DNA of 59,550 nt from Prado023 sp964418695 (GTDB lineage: Bacteria; Actinomycetota; Actinomycetes; S36-B12; CAIYMF01). The translations under genes were made by a program, and so were the position numbers. This document shows, one piece after another, positions 1 through 10,210 of this stretch. The first letter of the stretch is position 1. Every line of letters begins with the position of its first letter. The notes under the pieces are model-generated. The model was not told the origin of the DNA. It did not search any database and worked only from the letters and a program-made list of their open reading frames with translations. The stretch covers positions 1 through 59,550 of the forward strand of contig CAYQMN010000017.1 in assembly GCA_964418695.1 (NCBI GenBank), read 5' to 3'.

Positions 1-1071
<1,071 letters not shown>

Positions 1072-1121
1072 TGGCGGATTCAAGCAACCGAACGGGCCTC
1101 ATGCGAGAGCGAAGCGCTGCG

Positions 1122-1847
1122 TCACGGGTCAGGAGGGCTGACTCGCCCGCCGGGCAGCATGCGGGGCAGCAGGCCCTTGCCGAGCACCATCAGCAGGTGC
1201 GCGCCGAGCACGACGAAGAACGCGACGTGCCCGGCGATGTGCAGCCACAGCAGGTCGTCGTCACCGCCGGCCACCAGGGCCAGGCCGGTCGCCGGCACGA
1301 CCAGCTGCAGGGTGAGCAGGCTCTTCTCGGTGACGCCGACGAGCCCCCGGTCGCTGCGGGTGAGCCGGGGGTCCCAGGGCGGCAGCGGCGCAAGCCGGCG
1401 CCAGGCCAAGCGCAGCACCCCCAGCGCGATGATCGCCAGCCCGAGCAGGACGTGCACCTCCGGCAGGCTCAGCCCGTCGGCACCCAGCTCGCCGGAGATC
1501 AGGTCGTCCCAGGCCGTGCCCACCGGGTCGTCGGCCTCCTCCTCGGGCAGCTCCTGGGCCAGCTCGGCCTGCTCCTCGGCACGCTCCCGCGCCAGCTCGC
1601 ACTCCTCCTCGAGCTGATCGAGCCGGTCCTTCTCCGCATCGGTCAGGTCGCCGCCGCTGACGTCCTCGCCGGGCGGGTCGCAGTCGACCTCCCGGGCCTC
1701 GTCCTCGTCGCGCTCGTCCTCGTCGGCGACGTCATCGTCGCCCAGCGAGTACCCGACGACGAACTGCGCGGCGAACGCCGAGACGGTCAGCCAGTGCAGG
1801 AGCTTGGCGATCGCCCCGTACCCGTGCTCCCCGTTGCGCATCCGCAT
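1122..1847 (-). CDS. Cytochrome b561-family membrane protein with an acidic insert
   Basis: Likely a di-haem b-type membrane cytochrome that passes electrons to or from quinone. Four helices are visible: residues about 13-33 (KLLHWLTVSAFAAQFVVGY), 131-149, 175-195 and 205-228. Candidate haem-ligand histidines are H18, H132 and the C-terminal LWLHIAGHVAFF and GAHLL histidines. Unusually, residues about 36-115 between helices 1 and 2 are an Asp/Glu-rich, probably partly coiled-coil insert (DEDERDEDEAREVDC, then QLEEECELARERAEEQ) containing two Cys; this loop is normally short. The chosen start (MRMRNGEHGYGA) sits just before helix 1; an open frame runs further upstream, but that part looks like out-of-frame translation of the esterase on the other strand. 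A standalone gene. Its exact partner is unknown. Confidence 0.75.
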   Translation of the reverse strand: MRMRNGEHGYGAIAKLLHWLTVSAFAAQFVVGYSLGDDDVADEDERDEDEAREVDCDPPGEDVSGGDLTDAEKDRLDQLEEECELARERAEEQAELAQELPEEEADDPVGTAWDDLISGELGADGLSLPEVHVLLGLAIIALGVLRLAWRRLAPLPPWDPRLTRSDRGLVGVTEKSLLTLQLVVPATGLALVAGGDDDLLWLHIAGHVAFFVVLGAHLLMVLGKGLLPRMLPGGRVSPPDP

Positions 1848-1971
1848 GAAGGGCTTTCTATCGGTCCGGGACCGTCGCGACAACGCACGCGCTCGTCCCG
1901 GCGATGAGTCAGCCGCGGCTCCCCTGCACCCGCTGCCGGGCTCACGTTCCGCAGGGGCCAGTATCGGGCCC

Positions 1972-3036
1972 ATGGTGGATCGCCGCGCGATGCTGGGTCG
2001 GGTCGAGCGGGCGGTGGTGGGCGCCCTAGGCGTGGCACCCGCGGGCGTGCAGCGGCTGATCGGCGGTCGCGCGCCACTGTCCGACGGCGTCGCGATCGAG
2101 CCCGAGGTCGGCGCCGCCTTGCGGCTGCTCAACGCGCTGCCCGGGCCGACGTTCGAGCAGCGTCCGCTGACCCAGGCCCGGGCGGTGATCGACCAGGAGG
2201 CGGCGGTGTTCGGCGGCTCGCCGATCCCGATGCACGAGGTGCGCGACCTGACGATCCCCGGCCCCGGCGGCGACCTGCCCGCCCGCCTGTATCGAGCGCA
2301 GGAGCGCGACGCGGACCGGCTGGTCGTGTACTTCCACGGCGGCGGCTGGGTGGTCGGCAGCCTGGCCAGTGCCGACACGGCCTGCCGGTTCCTCGCCGCG
2401 CACAGCGGCGTCTCGGTGCTCTCCGTGGACTACCGGCTCGCCCCCGAGCACCCGTTCCCCGCCGCACCCGAGGACGCGCTGGCGGCGTTCCGGTTCGCCG
2501 TCGCCCAGGCCGACTCGTGGGGCCACGACCCCCGGCTGATCGCGGTCGCCGGCGACTCGGCGGGCGGCAACCTGGCAGCGGTGCTCTGCGGGGATCTGCG
2601 CACCCGCGACGAGGTTCGGCCGGCGTTCCAGCTGCTCTTCTTCCCCGTCACCGACCTGTCCACCAAGCACCCGTCGCATGAGCTGTTCGCGGACGGGTTC
2701 TTCCTGACCGAGGCCCAGATGGACTGGTACCGCGAGCACTACCTGGGCGAGCACCCGGCGACTGACCCTCGGGTCTCGCCGCTGCTCGCCCCGGACCTCG
2801 CGGGCCTGCCACCCGCGTACGTGGCGGTCAGCGGGTTCGACGTGCTGCGCGACGAGGGCGAGGCCTACGCGCGGGCGATGGCCGCCGCCGGCGTGCGGGT
2901 GGCCCTGCGCCGCCACGACCGGCTGATCCACGCCTTCGTCAACTCGACGGGCGTGGGGCGCAGCAGTCGCGAGGCGTTCCTGGAGGCCTGCGGGGCCCTG
3001 CGGATGGGCATCGGCGCCGGCACCGCCCCGAGGTAG
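1972..3036 (+). CDS. Alpha/beta hydrolase fold-3 esterase/lipase (HSL family)
   Basis: A carboxylester hydrolase of the hormone-sensitive-lipase family, 354 residues, with no signal peptide. All expected motifs are visible: oxyanion-hole HGGGWV at residues 122-127, nucleophile elbow GDSAGG with Ser196, Asp290 in GFDVLRDEG, and His320 in LIHAF. The YRLAPEHPFPAA motif typical of the family lies between the first two. ATG at 1972 is preferred because it is the first ATG that gives a normal-length N-terminal cap (MVDRRAMLGRVERAV); an open frame extends upstream to 1804 but reads as arginine-rich noise. A 51-bp palindrome begins 15 bases after the stop. The gene is divergent from the cytochrome b561 gene. 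The substrate cannot be told from sequence; lipid-related genes nearby make an acyl ester plausible. Confidence 0.88.
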   Translation: MVDRRAMLGRVERAVVGALGVAPAGVQRLIGGRAPLSDGVAIEPEVGAALRLLNALPGPTFEQRPLTQARAVIDQEAAVFGGSPIPMHEVRDLTIPGPGGDLPARLYRAQERDADRLVVYFHGGGWVVGSLASADTACRFLAAHSGVSVLSVDYRLAPEHPFPAAPEDALAAFRFAVAQADSWGHDPRLIAVAGDSAGGNLAAVLCGDLRTRDEVRPAFQLLFFPVTDLSTKHPSHELFADGFFLTEAQMDWYREHYLGEHPATDPRVSPLLAPDLAGLPPAYVAVSGFDVLRDEGEAYARAMAAAGVRVALRRHDRLIHAFVNSTGVGRSSREAFLEACGALRMGIGAGTAPR

Positions 3037-3051
3037 TCGGCGCCGGGGCGC

Positions 3052-3102
3052 GAGTTGGTAGTGAATATGGGCAACTGAGTTGGCCGGATTCACTACCAAC
3101 TC
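3052..3102. repeat. 51-bp dispersed palindrome, copy 1
   Basis: The arms begin GAGTTGGTAGTGAAT and end ATTCACTACCAACTC. The two 25-base arms pair at 22 of 25 positions around a single central base. The element lies 15 bases after the esterase stop, with no T-run. Two further copies are at 12446-12496 and 23613-23663. Confidence 0.85.
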
Positions 3103-3237
3103 GGCAGGGCCCGCGCGCATTGACCAGCGTCACATTGTGGGGCGCGCGTTCCCACTCGGCACCTGAGGAAGATAGAAGCGGCGGGTGAGCCGCTCGGGCG
3201 TGGCGGATGCCAGCGTCCCGCGAGGATTCGAGGGCAC

Positions 3238-4311
3238 ATGAGCACCATCGTGATGACGGGATTCCCAGGCTTCCTGGGTTCGGCGCTTCTCCCCCGGCTG
3301 CTGGCCAAGCGCGAGGGAGCACGCGCGGTCTGCGTGGTCCAGAGCCGGCACCTGGACACAGCCAAGGAGCGACTCGCCGAGCTGGAGACGGCCGACCCGC
3401 ACATCTCCGGCCGGGTCGACCTGGTCGAAGGCGACATCACGGCCGACGGTCTGGGGATGACGCAGACGCCGCAGGACGTCACCGAGGTCTGGCACCTGGC
3501 CGCGATCTACGACCTGGCCACGGCCGAGGCGATCGCCCGCAAGGTCAACATCGACGGCACGCAGAACGTCATCGACTTCTGCCGCGAGCAGCCGGGCTTC
3601 GAGCGCCTCCAGTACGTGAGCACCTGCTACGTCAGCGGCAAGGCGCCGGGAGTCTTCACCGAGGACATGCTCGAAGAGGGCCAGGAGTTCAACAACCACT
3701 ACGAGTCCACCAAGTACGAGGCCGAGGTGCTCGTGCGCGCCGCGATGGCCGACGGGCTGCCCGCGACGATCTACCGGCCCGGCATCGTGGTCGGCGACTC
3801 GACGACCGGCGAGACCCAGAAGTACGACGGGCCCTACTTCGTGGCCGACTACATGATGCGGCTGCCGGGCGCGGCGTTCCTGCCCGACGTCGACCCCGAC
3901 GTGCGGGCCTCGCTGGTGCCGCGGGACTTCGTGGTCGCCGCGATGGACGAGCTGTCCGTCCTGGACCGGTCCCTGGGCAAGACCTACCAGCTCACCGACC
4001 CCAACCCGCCGAGCGCCCGCGAGGTGGCCTCGATCTTCTCCGGCCTGCTGGGCAAGAAGGCCATCTGGCTGCCCATCAAGCCCTCGGTGCTGCACGCGCT
4101 GCTGGAGACCGTCCCCGGCCTGGAGCACCTGACCGGGCTGCCAGCCGAGACGCTGGACTACTTCAGCTTCACCACCACGTACGACACGACCCACACCACC
4201 GCGGACCTGGAAGGCACCGGGCTGGCCTGCCCGGCCTTCAAGGACTACGCGGGGACGCTGCTGGAGTTCATGCGGGCACACCCCGAGATCAGCTCCAAGG
4301 CGATGATCTGA
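3238..4311 (+). CDS. Extended SDR-family oxidoreductase, fatty-acyl-reductase-like
   Basis: A 357-residue NAD(P)-dependent extended short-chain dehydrogenase. The nucleotide-binding turn is TGFPGFLGS (residues 7-15). Catalytic Tyr155 and Lys159 lie in YESTK. IYRPGIVVGDSTTG and VPRDFVVAA resemble the male-sterility/fatty-acyl-CoA reductase branch and related epimerases. ATG at 3238 follows a GAGGGC stretch. The stop is 16 bases before the next gene, which encodes an acyl-ACP-reductase-like protein, so the two are probably one operon for reduction of acyl groups to aldehyde or alcohol. That joint role is inferred; the fold and cofactor type are seen. NAD(P)-dependent steroid or sugar dehydrogenase would be the alternative reading. 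Confidence 0.8.
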   Translation: MSTIVMTGFPGFLGSALLPRLLAKREGARAVCVVQSRHLDTAKERLAELETADPHISGRVDLVEGDITADGLGMTQTPQDVTEVWHLAAIYDLATAEAIARKVNIDGTQNVIDFCREQPGFERLQYVSTCYVSGKAPGVFTEDMLEEGQEFNNHYESTKYEAEVLVRAAMADGLPATIYRPGIVVGDSTTGETQKYDGPYFVADYMMRLPGAAFLPDVDPDVRASLVPRDFVVAAMDELSVLDRSLGKTYQLTDPNPPSAREVASIFSGLLGKKAIWLPIKPSVLHALLETVPGLEHLTGLPAETLDYFSFTTTYDTTHTTADLEGTGLACPAFKDYAGTLLEFMRAHPEISSKAMI

Positions 4312-4327
4312 CACAGGAGCCGAGCGC

Positions 4328-6409
4328 ATGCCCGAGCACAGGACAGTGGTCAACATCAGCCTGGCGGGGCCGGGACGGGACTACGACGAGACGGTCGAGC
4401 TCCTCGGCATCCCCATGCGCGTCGTCCGGATCGGCGTCGACGGCCATGTCGACCGGGCGGTCGACGAGCTGGCGACGTGGACCGGCATGGCCGACGTCAT
4501 CGCGGTCAGCGGGTTCCGCGACGCGTCCATCGCAGGCACGCTCGTCGGTGACCCCGCGGCGCTGCGCAGGGCGGTCGACGCCGTGCCCGACGCCCACATC
4601 ACCGACGGGCACCGGCTGCGCGACGTGCTGCAGGAGTGGACCATCCGGCACGTCGAGGGCGAGCTGCCCGGGTACTTCTCCAACGCTCGGGTCGTCGTCC
4701 TGGGCGGACGCAATCACTACCGCAGCTCCCGGGTGCTCCACGAGAGCACCGACAACCTGACCTTCGCCGACCCGGCGCGCCAGTACGGCCTGGACACCCT
4801 GGCCGGCTCGTTCTCCGCGTTCGACACCCTGGTCTCGGCCGGCGGCTGGGTCGCCGACAAGCTGCCCGGGCCGCTGGTGTCGGTCGCCACTGCTCCGGGT
4901 CGGCGAGTGATCGACGCCCGGCTGCGCAAGGCGCTGCAGGAGTGCGACATCGTCGTGGCCACCTACGAGGAGCTGGCGCAGTTCGACCTCGACGACCTGG
5001 CCGGCAAGGCGCTGATCACCTCGGGGGTCGACGAGGAGCGGATCGAGGACCTGCGCGCGCGCGGCATCGACCTGATCATGGACAACGTGCCCCAGCCGTT
5101 CGACGTCACGGTCAACGAGGCGACGCTCGAGGCGATGATGGTGGCCATCAGCGGCACCGACGAGTCCCGGCTCACCGACGACGACCTGCTGGAGATCCTG
5201 CAGTCCGCGCAGATCCAGCCCCGGCTGCTGTTCCCCAGCGGGTTCCGCCGCAAGAGCCGGTTCGCGTTCGTGATCCATCCGCTGTCCCAGGAGTTCCTGC
5301 GCAACATGGACGCGATCGACGCCTTCGCCAAGGCAGCGCCGGGCCCGGTGCGCGGCCCCCTCATGGACGGCGTGGAGAAGGTCGCCGCGCACGCCCCGCC
5401 GATGATGTACAGCCGGGTGACGGGCGTGGTCTCCCCCACCGGCGCCGAGGCGGAGGGCTGGCTGATCACCGTCGGCGGGACGCCCAAGGAGCTGCTGGCC
5501 CACGACCCGGAGTTCACCTACAAGCGGCTCCTGGCCGCGGCCGAGATGGCCGAGAGGCTGGGCGCGCAGATCATGGGCCTGGGCGCCTTCACCAAGGTGG
5601 TCGGCGACGCGGGCGTGACCGTGGCCAAGCGGGCTCCGCTGCCGATCACGACGGGCAACTCGTACAGCGCTTCGGGCGCCCTGTGGGCAGCCCACGACGC
5701 GGTCCGCCGGCTGGGGATCGCCGACATCGACGAGGAGGGGCGGCTGCGCGGCAAGGCGATGGTGGTCGGCGCGACCGGGGCCATCGGCTCGGTGTGCGCC
5801 CGGCTGCTGGCGCTGGCTTGCGACGAGCTGTGGCTGGTCTCCATCGAGCCCGCCAAGCTGCTGGCCCTCAAGACCGACATCGAGCGCGAGAACCCGCGCG
5901 CCAGGGTCTACGTCGGGGCCAGCGCGGACGCGACCATCGCCGACATGGACGTCATCGTGACGGCCACGTCGGGGGCGGGCAAGAAGATCCTGGACATCAC
6001 GAAGGTCAAGCCCGGCGCGGTCATCACCGATGTCGCCCGGCCCCTGGACCTGTCCGCCGAGGACGTCGCGAAGCGGCCCGACGTCCTGGTCATCGAGTCC
6101 GGCGAGATCGAGCTGCCCGGCGACGACGTCCGGATGCGCGACATCGGCCTGCCTCCCGGAGTGGTCTACGCGTGCCTGGCCGAGACCATCGTGCTCGCGT
6201 TGGAGGGCCGCTACGAGACGTTCACCATCGGGCGGGGCATCGAGTGGGAGAAGGTCAAGGAGATCTACAAGCTCGGGCTCAAGCATGGGATGAGGCTGGC
6301 CGCGATCAGCGGCGTGAACGGCGTCTACTCCGACGAGGACCTGGCCAAGGTCCGCGAGCTGGCGCTGGCCGCGCGGGCCGCGCAGGCGCGAGCCGCGCTC
6401 ACCGAATGA
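4328..6409 (+). CDS. Large protein with a C-terminal acyl-ACP reductase-like domain
   Basis: A 693-residue protein in two halves. Residues 1 to about 330 are a domain I do not recognise (VVNISLAGPGRDYDET, VVVLGGRNHYRSSRVLHEST). Residues about 345-690 resemble cyanobacterial long-chain acyl-ACP reductase: RLGAQIMGLGAFTKVVG, PITTGNSYSASGALWA, Rossmann turn GATGAIG at 481-487, then VVYACLAETIVLALEGRY and GLKHGMRLAAI. Cys616 in YACLAET aligns with the catalytic Cys of the cyanobacterial enzyme (ACFAEAMLLEFE), known to form an acyl-thioester. The likely reaction is therefore reduction of an acyl thioester to an aldehyde with NAD(P)H. It is cotranscribed with the SDR gene and overlaps the convergent PfkB gene by 11 bases. 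The annotation as an acyl reductase is inference from these motifs; the N-terminal domain makes it about twice the usual length. Confidence 0.7.
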   Translation: MPEHRTVVNISLAGPGRDYDETVELLGIPMRVVRIGVDGHVDRAVDELATWTGMADVIAVSGFRDASIAGTLVGDPAALRRAVDAVPDAHITDGHRLRDVLQEWTIRHVEGELPGYFSNARVVVLGGRNHYRSSRVLHESTDNLTFADPARQYGLDTLAGSFSAFDTLVSAGGWVADKLPGPLVSVATAPGRRVIDARLRKALQECDIVVATYEELAQFDLDDLAGKALITSGVDEERIEDLRARGIDLIMDNVPQPFDVTVNEATLEAMMVAISGTDESRLTDDDLLEILQSAQIQPRLLFPSGFRRKSRFAFVIHPLSQEFLRNMDAIDAFAKAAPGPVRGPLMDGVEKVAAHAPPMMYSRVTGVVSPTGAEAEGWLITVGGTPKELLAHDPEFTYKRLLAAAEMAERLGAQIMGLGAFTKVVGDAGVTVAKRAPLPITTGNSYSASGALWAAHDAVRRLGIADIDEEGRLRGKAMVVGATGAIGSVCARLLALACDELWLVSIEPAKLLALKTDIERENPRARVYVGASADATIADMDVIVTATSGAGKKILDITKVKPGAVITDVARPLDLSAEDVAKRPDVLVIESGEIELPGDDVRMRDIGLPPGVVYACLAETIVLALEGRYETFTIGRGIEWEKVKEIYKLGLKHGMRLAAISGVNGVYSDEDLAKVRELALAARAAQARAALTE

Positions 6410-7394
6410 CGAGCGGATCCACCGCGATCGGTGGATCGTCCGGCGGGGCGGCCAGCGCGTCGAGTCGGGCCCGGTCGAAGGGCGCATCCGCGCCCAGGTC
6501 GCTGGCCACGATGCGGGCGAGCACCTGGCCTCGGTGCAGGGCAGCGGCCGGGGACCGACCCAGCGCGAGGACCCCGTCGAGGTAGCCGATCGCCAGGGAG
6601 TCGCCGGCGCCCGTCGTGTCGACCAGCGGCAGGTCCATGCCCGCCGGCAGGGCCGGGGGCGACTGTTGGTGGACCCGCTGGCCCCCGGTGGCCCGCTCGA
6701 CCAGAAGCGCCCCCGCGGCACCCTGCCCGACGACCACCGCCGCGGCGCGACCGGCCGCGATCCACGAGCGGGCGGCGGCCCGCGGGTCGGTCAGGTGCGC
6801 GGCGGAGGCGAAGAGGAGGTCCGCCGCGGCCACGAAGTCGGCGCGGTACGGGTCGTCGACGGCGCGGACGTCCTGCAGGTCCACCGCCACCGGGATTCCG
6901 CGCGCCGCCGCGGCGGCCACCACCTCGCGGCCCCAGTTCGGGAGGCTGGACACGACGAGCTCGGCGCCGGTCAGGGCGGTCGCCACGAGGTCCGCCGGCG
7001 GGTGCAGCTCCAGGTGGCTGCCGCCGTCGAAGAAGAAGGTCCGCCGCGCGTCCGGGTACACCAGGTTCACCGAGCGCGGGGTGCCGGCGGGGTCGGTGAA
7101 GAGCAGGCTCGTGTCGACCCCGTCCGCGGCGAGGACGTCGGCGACCATCCGCCCGATCGGGTCGTCGCCGACCGCGCCCAGGATTCGGACCCGATGACCC
7201 AGGCGCGCCAGGCCGCGGGCGACGAAGGCCGGCGCATGGCCGACCGTGTCGGCGATCCGCACGAAGTAGCCGTCCGCGCGCAGGTCCAGGTCGTCCTGGC
7301 CGACGCGCACGAGACTGTCGAGCCCGGGATTGCCCACCACGGTGACGTCCAGCCGGCGCCACGCCGTCGGAGGCTGCGCGCCGGGCTGGGTCAC
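6399..7394 (-). CDS. PfkB-family carbohydrate kinase
   Basis: A 331-residue cytoplasmic kinase of the ribokinase/PfkB superfamily. The N-terminal sugar-binding region reads VVGNPGLDSLVRV. GHAPAFVARGLARLGHRVRILGAVGDDPIG is the first PfkB signature region, and DTTGAGDSLAIGYLDG near residue 255 is the second, with the catalytic Asp of GAGD. A GTG at 7394 (VTQPGAQPP) is the most likely start; the open frame upstream has no family similarity. Its 3' end overlaps the acyl-reductase-like gene on the other strand by 11 bases. The substrate (ribose, adenosine, fructose or another sugar) cannot be assigned. Confidence 0.85.
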   Translation of the reverse strand: MTQPGAQPPTAWRRLDVTVVGNPGLDSLVRVGQDDLDLRADGYFVRIADTVGHAPAFVARGLARLGHRVRILGAVGDDPIGRMVADVLAADGVDTSLLFTDPAGTPRSVNLVYPDARRTFFFDGGSHLELHPPADLVATALTGAELVVSSLPNWGREVVAAAAARGIPVAVDLQDVRAVDDPYRADFVAAADLLFASAAHLTDPRAAARSWIAAGRAAAVVVGQGAAGALLVERATGGQRVHQQSPPALPAGMDLPLVDTTGAGDSLAIGYLDGVLALGRSPAAALHRGQVLARIVASDLGADAPFDRARLDALAAPPDDPPIAVDPLVIR

Positions 7395-7628
7395 CCGCCG
7401 GAGCGTACGCGGCGCACCCGCGCGCCCGCCGCTTCTCGGGTCAAGGCCCGCCCCTGGGGAAGGGGCGTCCTCGACCTGGGCCACGACCTGGACGACCCTC
7501 ACGATCCGGACGGCGACGGGGTGGCGCCCGACTCCGACGGTGGCACCGCCGTGATCGACCAGGCGGAGCAACAGAACCCGGTGGCCGAGCAGCAGACCCG
7601 CGGGCAGCGTCCGGGCTACCCTCGATCC

Positions 7629-7970
7629 GTGAGCCGGATCTTCACCACGAGTTTCGCCGCGGTCTACCCGATGTACGTGCAGAAGGCGCAGCGCAAAGGT
7701 CGATCTGCCGAAGAGGTCGACCAGGTGATCGCCTGGCTGACCGGATTCGACGAGGCCGCCCTGCGGCGGCACCTCGAGGCAGGGACGACGTTCGAGGAGC
7801 TCTTCGCGCAGGCCGACCTCAACCCGAACGCGTCGCTGATCACCGGCGTCGTCTGCGGCATCCGCGTGGAGAACGTCGAGGACCCGCTGATGCAGAAGAT
7901 CCGCTACCTGGACAAGCTCGTCGACGAGCTGGCCAAGGGCAAGAAGATGGAGAAGATCCTGCGCGCCTGA
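7629..7970 (+). CDS. DUF2200 family protein
   Basis: A 113-residue soluble protein that matches what I know of the DUF2200 family along its whole length: RIFTTSFAAVYPMYVQKAQRKGR, VIAWLTGF, LITGVVCGIRVE and a Lys-rich end (DKLVDELAKGKKMEKILRA). The function of the family is not established. GTG at 7629 (VSRIFTT) gives exactly the conserved N-terminus. The gene stands alone, with about 235 bases of gene-free sequence from the divergent PfkB start and a hairpin 17 bases after its stop. Confidence 0.85.
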   Translation: MSRIFTTSFAAVYPMYVQKAQRKGRSAEEVDQVIAWLTGFDEAALRRHLEAGTTFEELFAQADLNPNASLITGVVCGIRVENVEDPLMQKIRYLDKLVDELAKGKKMEKILRA

Positions 7971-7986
7971 GGCCCGCCCGCCCAGG

Positions 7987-8020
7987 GACCGACATCGGTC
8001 GCCTGCGTCCGATGTCGGTC
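7987..8020. terminator. Hairpin downstream of DUF2200 gene
   Basis: A perfect 12-bp inverted repeat (GACCGACATCGG and its complement) with a 10-nt loop begins 17 bases after the stop. There is no T-run, as is common in GC-rich actinobacteria. Its CCGACA...TGTCGG core resembles the structured repeats at 10931 and 14163. Confidence 0.6.
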
Positions 8021-8151
8021 AGCGGCCGTCGGCCTCGGCCACCCCGAGGGCCGCCCGCTCACGATCCGTCCCGGGCCGTGCCCGCCACCCGGAATCCACC
8101 TCGACGGCGGCCTACCCTGGAACCAGCGCGACGAGCGCGGGCACGGATCGG

Positions 8152-10056
8152 GTGACGGTCGTGGCAGGGCAGGAGCATCGGGGACCACGGGTGCGAGTCC
8201 CCGCGCGCGACTGGGTCCGGACCTACCGCCGGGAGTGGCTGCGCGGCGATCTCGTCGCCGGCGCGGTGGTCGCCGGACTCGCGATCCCCCAGGCACTCGG
8301 CTACGCCACGATCGCGGGTCTGCCCGTCCAGGTGGGCCTGTACGCACTGGCCCCGGCGCTGCTGCTCTACGCCCTGCTGGGCTCGTCGCGGCAGCTGGTC
8401 GTCGGGCCCGTCTCGACGGTGGCGGTCCTCATCGGCACCCTGATCGCCCAGTTCCATCCGGCCTCGCAGGGTGAGGCGGTCCAGATCGCGGCGGCGGTCA
8501 CCATCGTCTCGGGCGTGCTGCTGGTCGTGGCCAGCCTGCTGCGGATCGGCTGGATGGCCGAGTTCCTGTCCAAGCCGATCATCACCGGATTCGTGCTGGG
8601 CCTGTCCGTCCTGGTGATCGTCGGCGAGCTGCCGAACATCCTGGGCATCGCGGTGCCGCCCGGCGACGTCGCCGAGCGCATCCACGTGCTGGTCACCAGC
8701 ATCGGCGGCGCGCACCGGATCACGCTGGCGGTCAGCGTGCCCGCGCTGCTGCTCATGTTCGGGGGCTCGAAGCTGTTCCCGCGCATCCCCTGGGCGCTGG
8801 TCACCCTGCTGGCCGGCCTGATCGCCTCGTCCGCGCTGGACCTCTCCGCGCACGGAGTCGCCGTGGTCGGCGCGGTGCCGCAGGGCCTGCCCAGCGCCGC
8901 CCTGCCGATGATCCCGGACGGCCAGCTGATGGGGATCGTGGCCGCCGGCGCCGCCGTGGCGTTCGTCGGGCTGGCCGAGGGGCTGAGCGCCGCGCGGCTG
9001 TTCGCTGCCCGGGTGGGCGAGCGCGTGGACGCCGACCAGGACCTGATGGCCTTCGGCGCGGCCAACCTCGGGTCAGGGCTGTTCGGCGGCCTGCCGGTGG
9101 CCGGGAGCCTGTCCAAGACCGCGACCGCGGCCCGGGCCGGCAGCCGCACCCAGATGTCGGGGCTGGCCACGGCGGCGCTGTCGATCGCGACCATCGTCCT
9201 GTTCGCCCCGGCGCTCACCGACCTGCCCAAGGCGGTCCTCTCGGCGATCGTCATCCACGCGGTCTGGGGACTCATCGACCTGCCGGCGCTGCAGCGGTAC
9301 GGCCGGCTTCGGACGAACGACCTGGTCGCCGCGTGCGCCGCCGCCGCCGGAGTGCTCGTCCTCGGCCCGCTGCAGGGGCTGTTGGTGGCGATCCTGCTGT
9401 CGGTGCTCGGGTTGATCTACCGGTCCAGCCGGGTCGACGTCGAGGTGATGGGCCGGATCCCCGGCGAGAAGGCGGCGTGGGGCGGCATCCGCAACCACCC
9501 CGAGCGCACGACGATCCCGGGCATCCTGGTCCTGCGGGTGGACGTGCCGCTGTTCTGGGTCAACGCCGCCTCGGTGCAGGACCAGATCCTGGCCCGGATC
9601 GACGAGGCGTGCGCCGAGTGCGCCGAGTCGACCGAGCCGATCGTGGCGGTGGTCATCGACCTGGAAGGGACCAACCAGCTGGACACGACCACGGTCGACA
9701 TGCTGCACGAGCTCCTGGCTCAGGTCCGGCGCCGGAACGTGGGCCTGTACTTCGTGCGGGTCATGTTCCCGGTCCGGGTCATCCTGCGCCGCTGTGGCTT
9801 CGTCACCGAGCTCGGCGAGGGCCATCTGTGGCACTCCATCAGCCAGGGCGTGCGCGAGGCGCGGATCGTCCACGGGCTCAAGGAAGGCGTCCTCGAGGAC
9901 GGTGGGGGCTACGACAGCGACGCCGATGCCCTGGGCGAGCGGCTGGGCCCGCACCACCTCGGCAACCTCATGGGCGAGCTGCAGCACGCCGCACAGGAGA
10001 CCCGGCAGGAGTGGTCCGCCGGCCGCGGCCCCAAGCCGCCCGGCGGCTGGGCGTGA
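8152..10056 (+). CDS. SulP-family anion transporter with C-terminal STAS domain
   Basis: A 634-residue membrane transporter for sulfate, bicarbonate or a related anion. The N-terminal half carries the SulP signature (VVAGLAIPQALGYATIAGLPVQVGLYA) and about 10-12 hydrophobic segments up to residue 425. Residues about 453-565 form a STAS domain (VVVIDLEGTNQLDTTTVDMLHELL). A charged C-terminal tail of some 60 residues follows. The start may be GTG 8152 or GTG 8161; neither has a strong ribosome-binding site. No sulfur-assimilation gene is adjacent, so the anion is open; bicarbonate or C4-dicarboxylate transport is equally possible. Confidence 0.88.
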   Translation: MTVVAGQEHRGPRVRVPARDWVRTYRREWLRGDLVAGAVVAGLAIPQALGYATIAGLPVQVGLYALAPALLLYALLGSSRQLVVGPVSTVAVLIGTLIAQFHPASQGEAVQIAAAVTIVSGVLLVVASLLRIGWMAEFLSKPIITGFVLGLSVLVIVGELPNILGIAVPPGDVAERIHVLVTSIGGAHRITLAVSVPALLLMFGGSKLFPRIPWALVTLLAGLIASSALDLSAHGVAVVGAVPQGLPSAALPMIPDGQLMGIVAAGAAVAFVGLAEGLSAARLFAARVGERVDADQDLMAFGAANLGSGLFGGLPVAGSLSKTATAARAGSRTQMSGLATAALSIATIVLFAPALTDLPKAVLSAIVIHAVWGLIDLPALQRYGRLRTNDLVAACAAAAGVLVLGPLQGLLVAILLSVLGLIYRSSRVDVEVMGRIPGEKAAWGGIRNHPERTTIPGILVLRVDVPLFWVNAASVQDQILARIDEACAECAESTEPIVAVVIDLEGTNQLDTTTVDMLHELLAQVRRRNVGLYFVRVMFPVRVILRRCGFVTELGEGHLWHSISQGVREARIVHGLKEGVLEDGGGYDSDADALGERLGPHHLGNLMGELQHAAQETRQEWSAGRGPKPPGGWA

Positions 10057-10210
10057 GCCCAACTCCGGTCGACCGGCGCGGGTCGCGACGAGCTCGACCG
10101 GCGGGTCGCTGCCCGGCCGTCGGCGCAGGTCTCGACGGCCCGCGGCGGCCTAGGATCGGGAGCGGCGGGCGCGCCCGCCATCGGGACACCTTCGTCGGCG
10201 GGAGAGGGAC

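Noticed and set aside
1804..1971. N-terminal extension of the esterase
   Set aside because: The extra 56 residues are Arg/Pro-rich and overlap the start of the divergent cytochrome gene.
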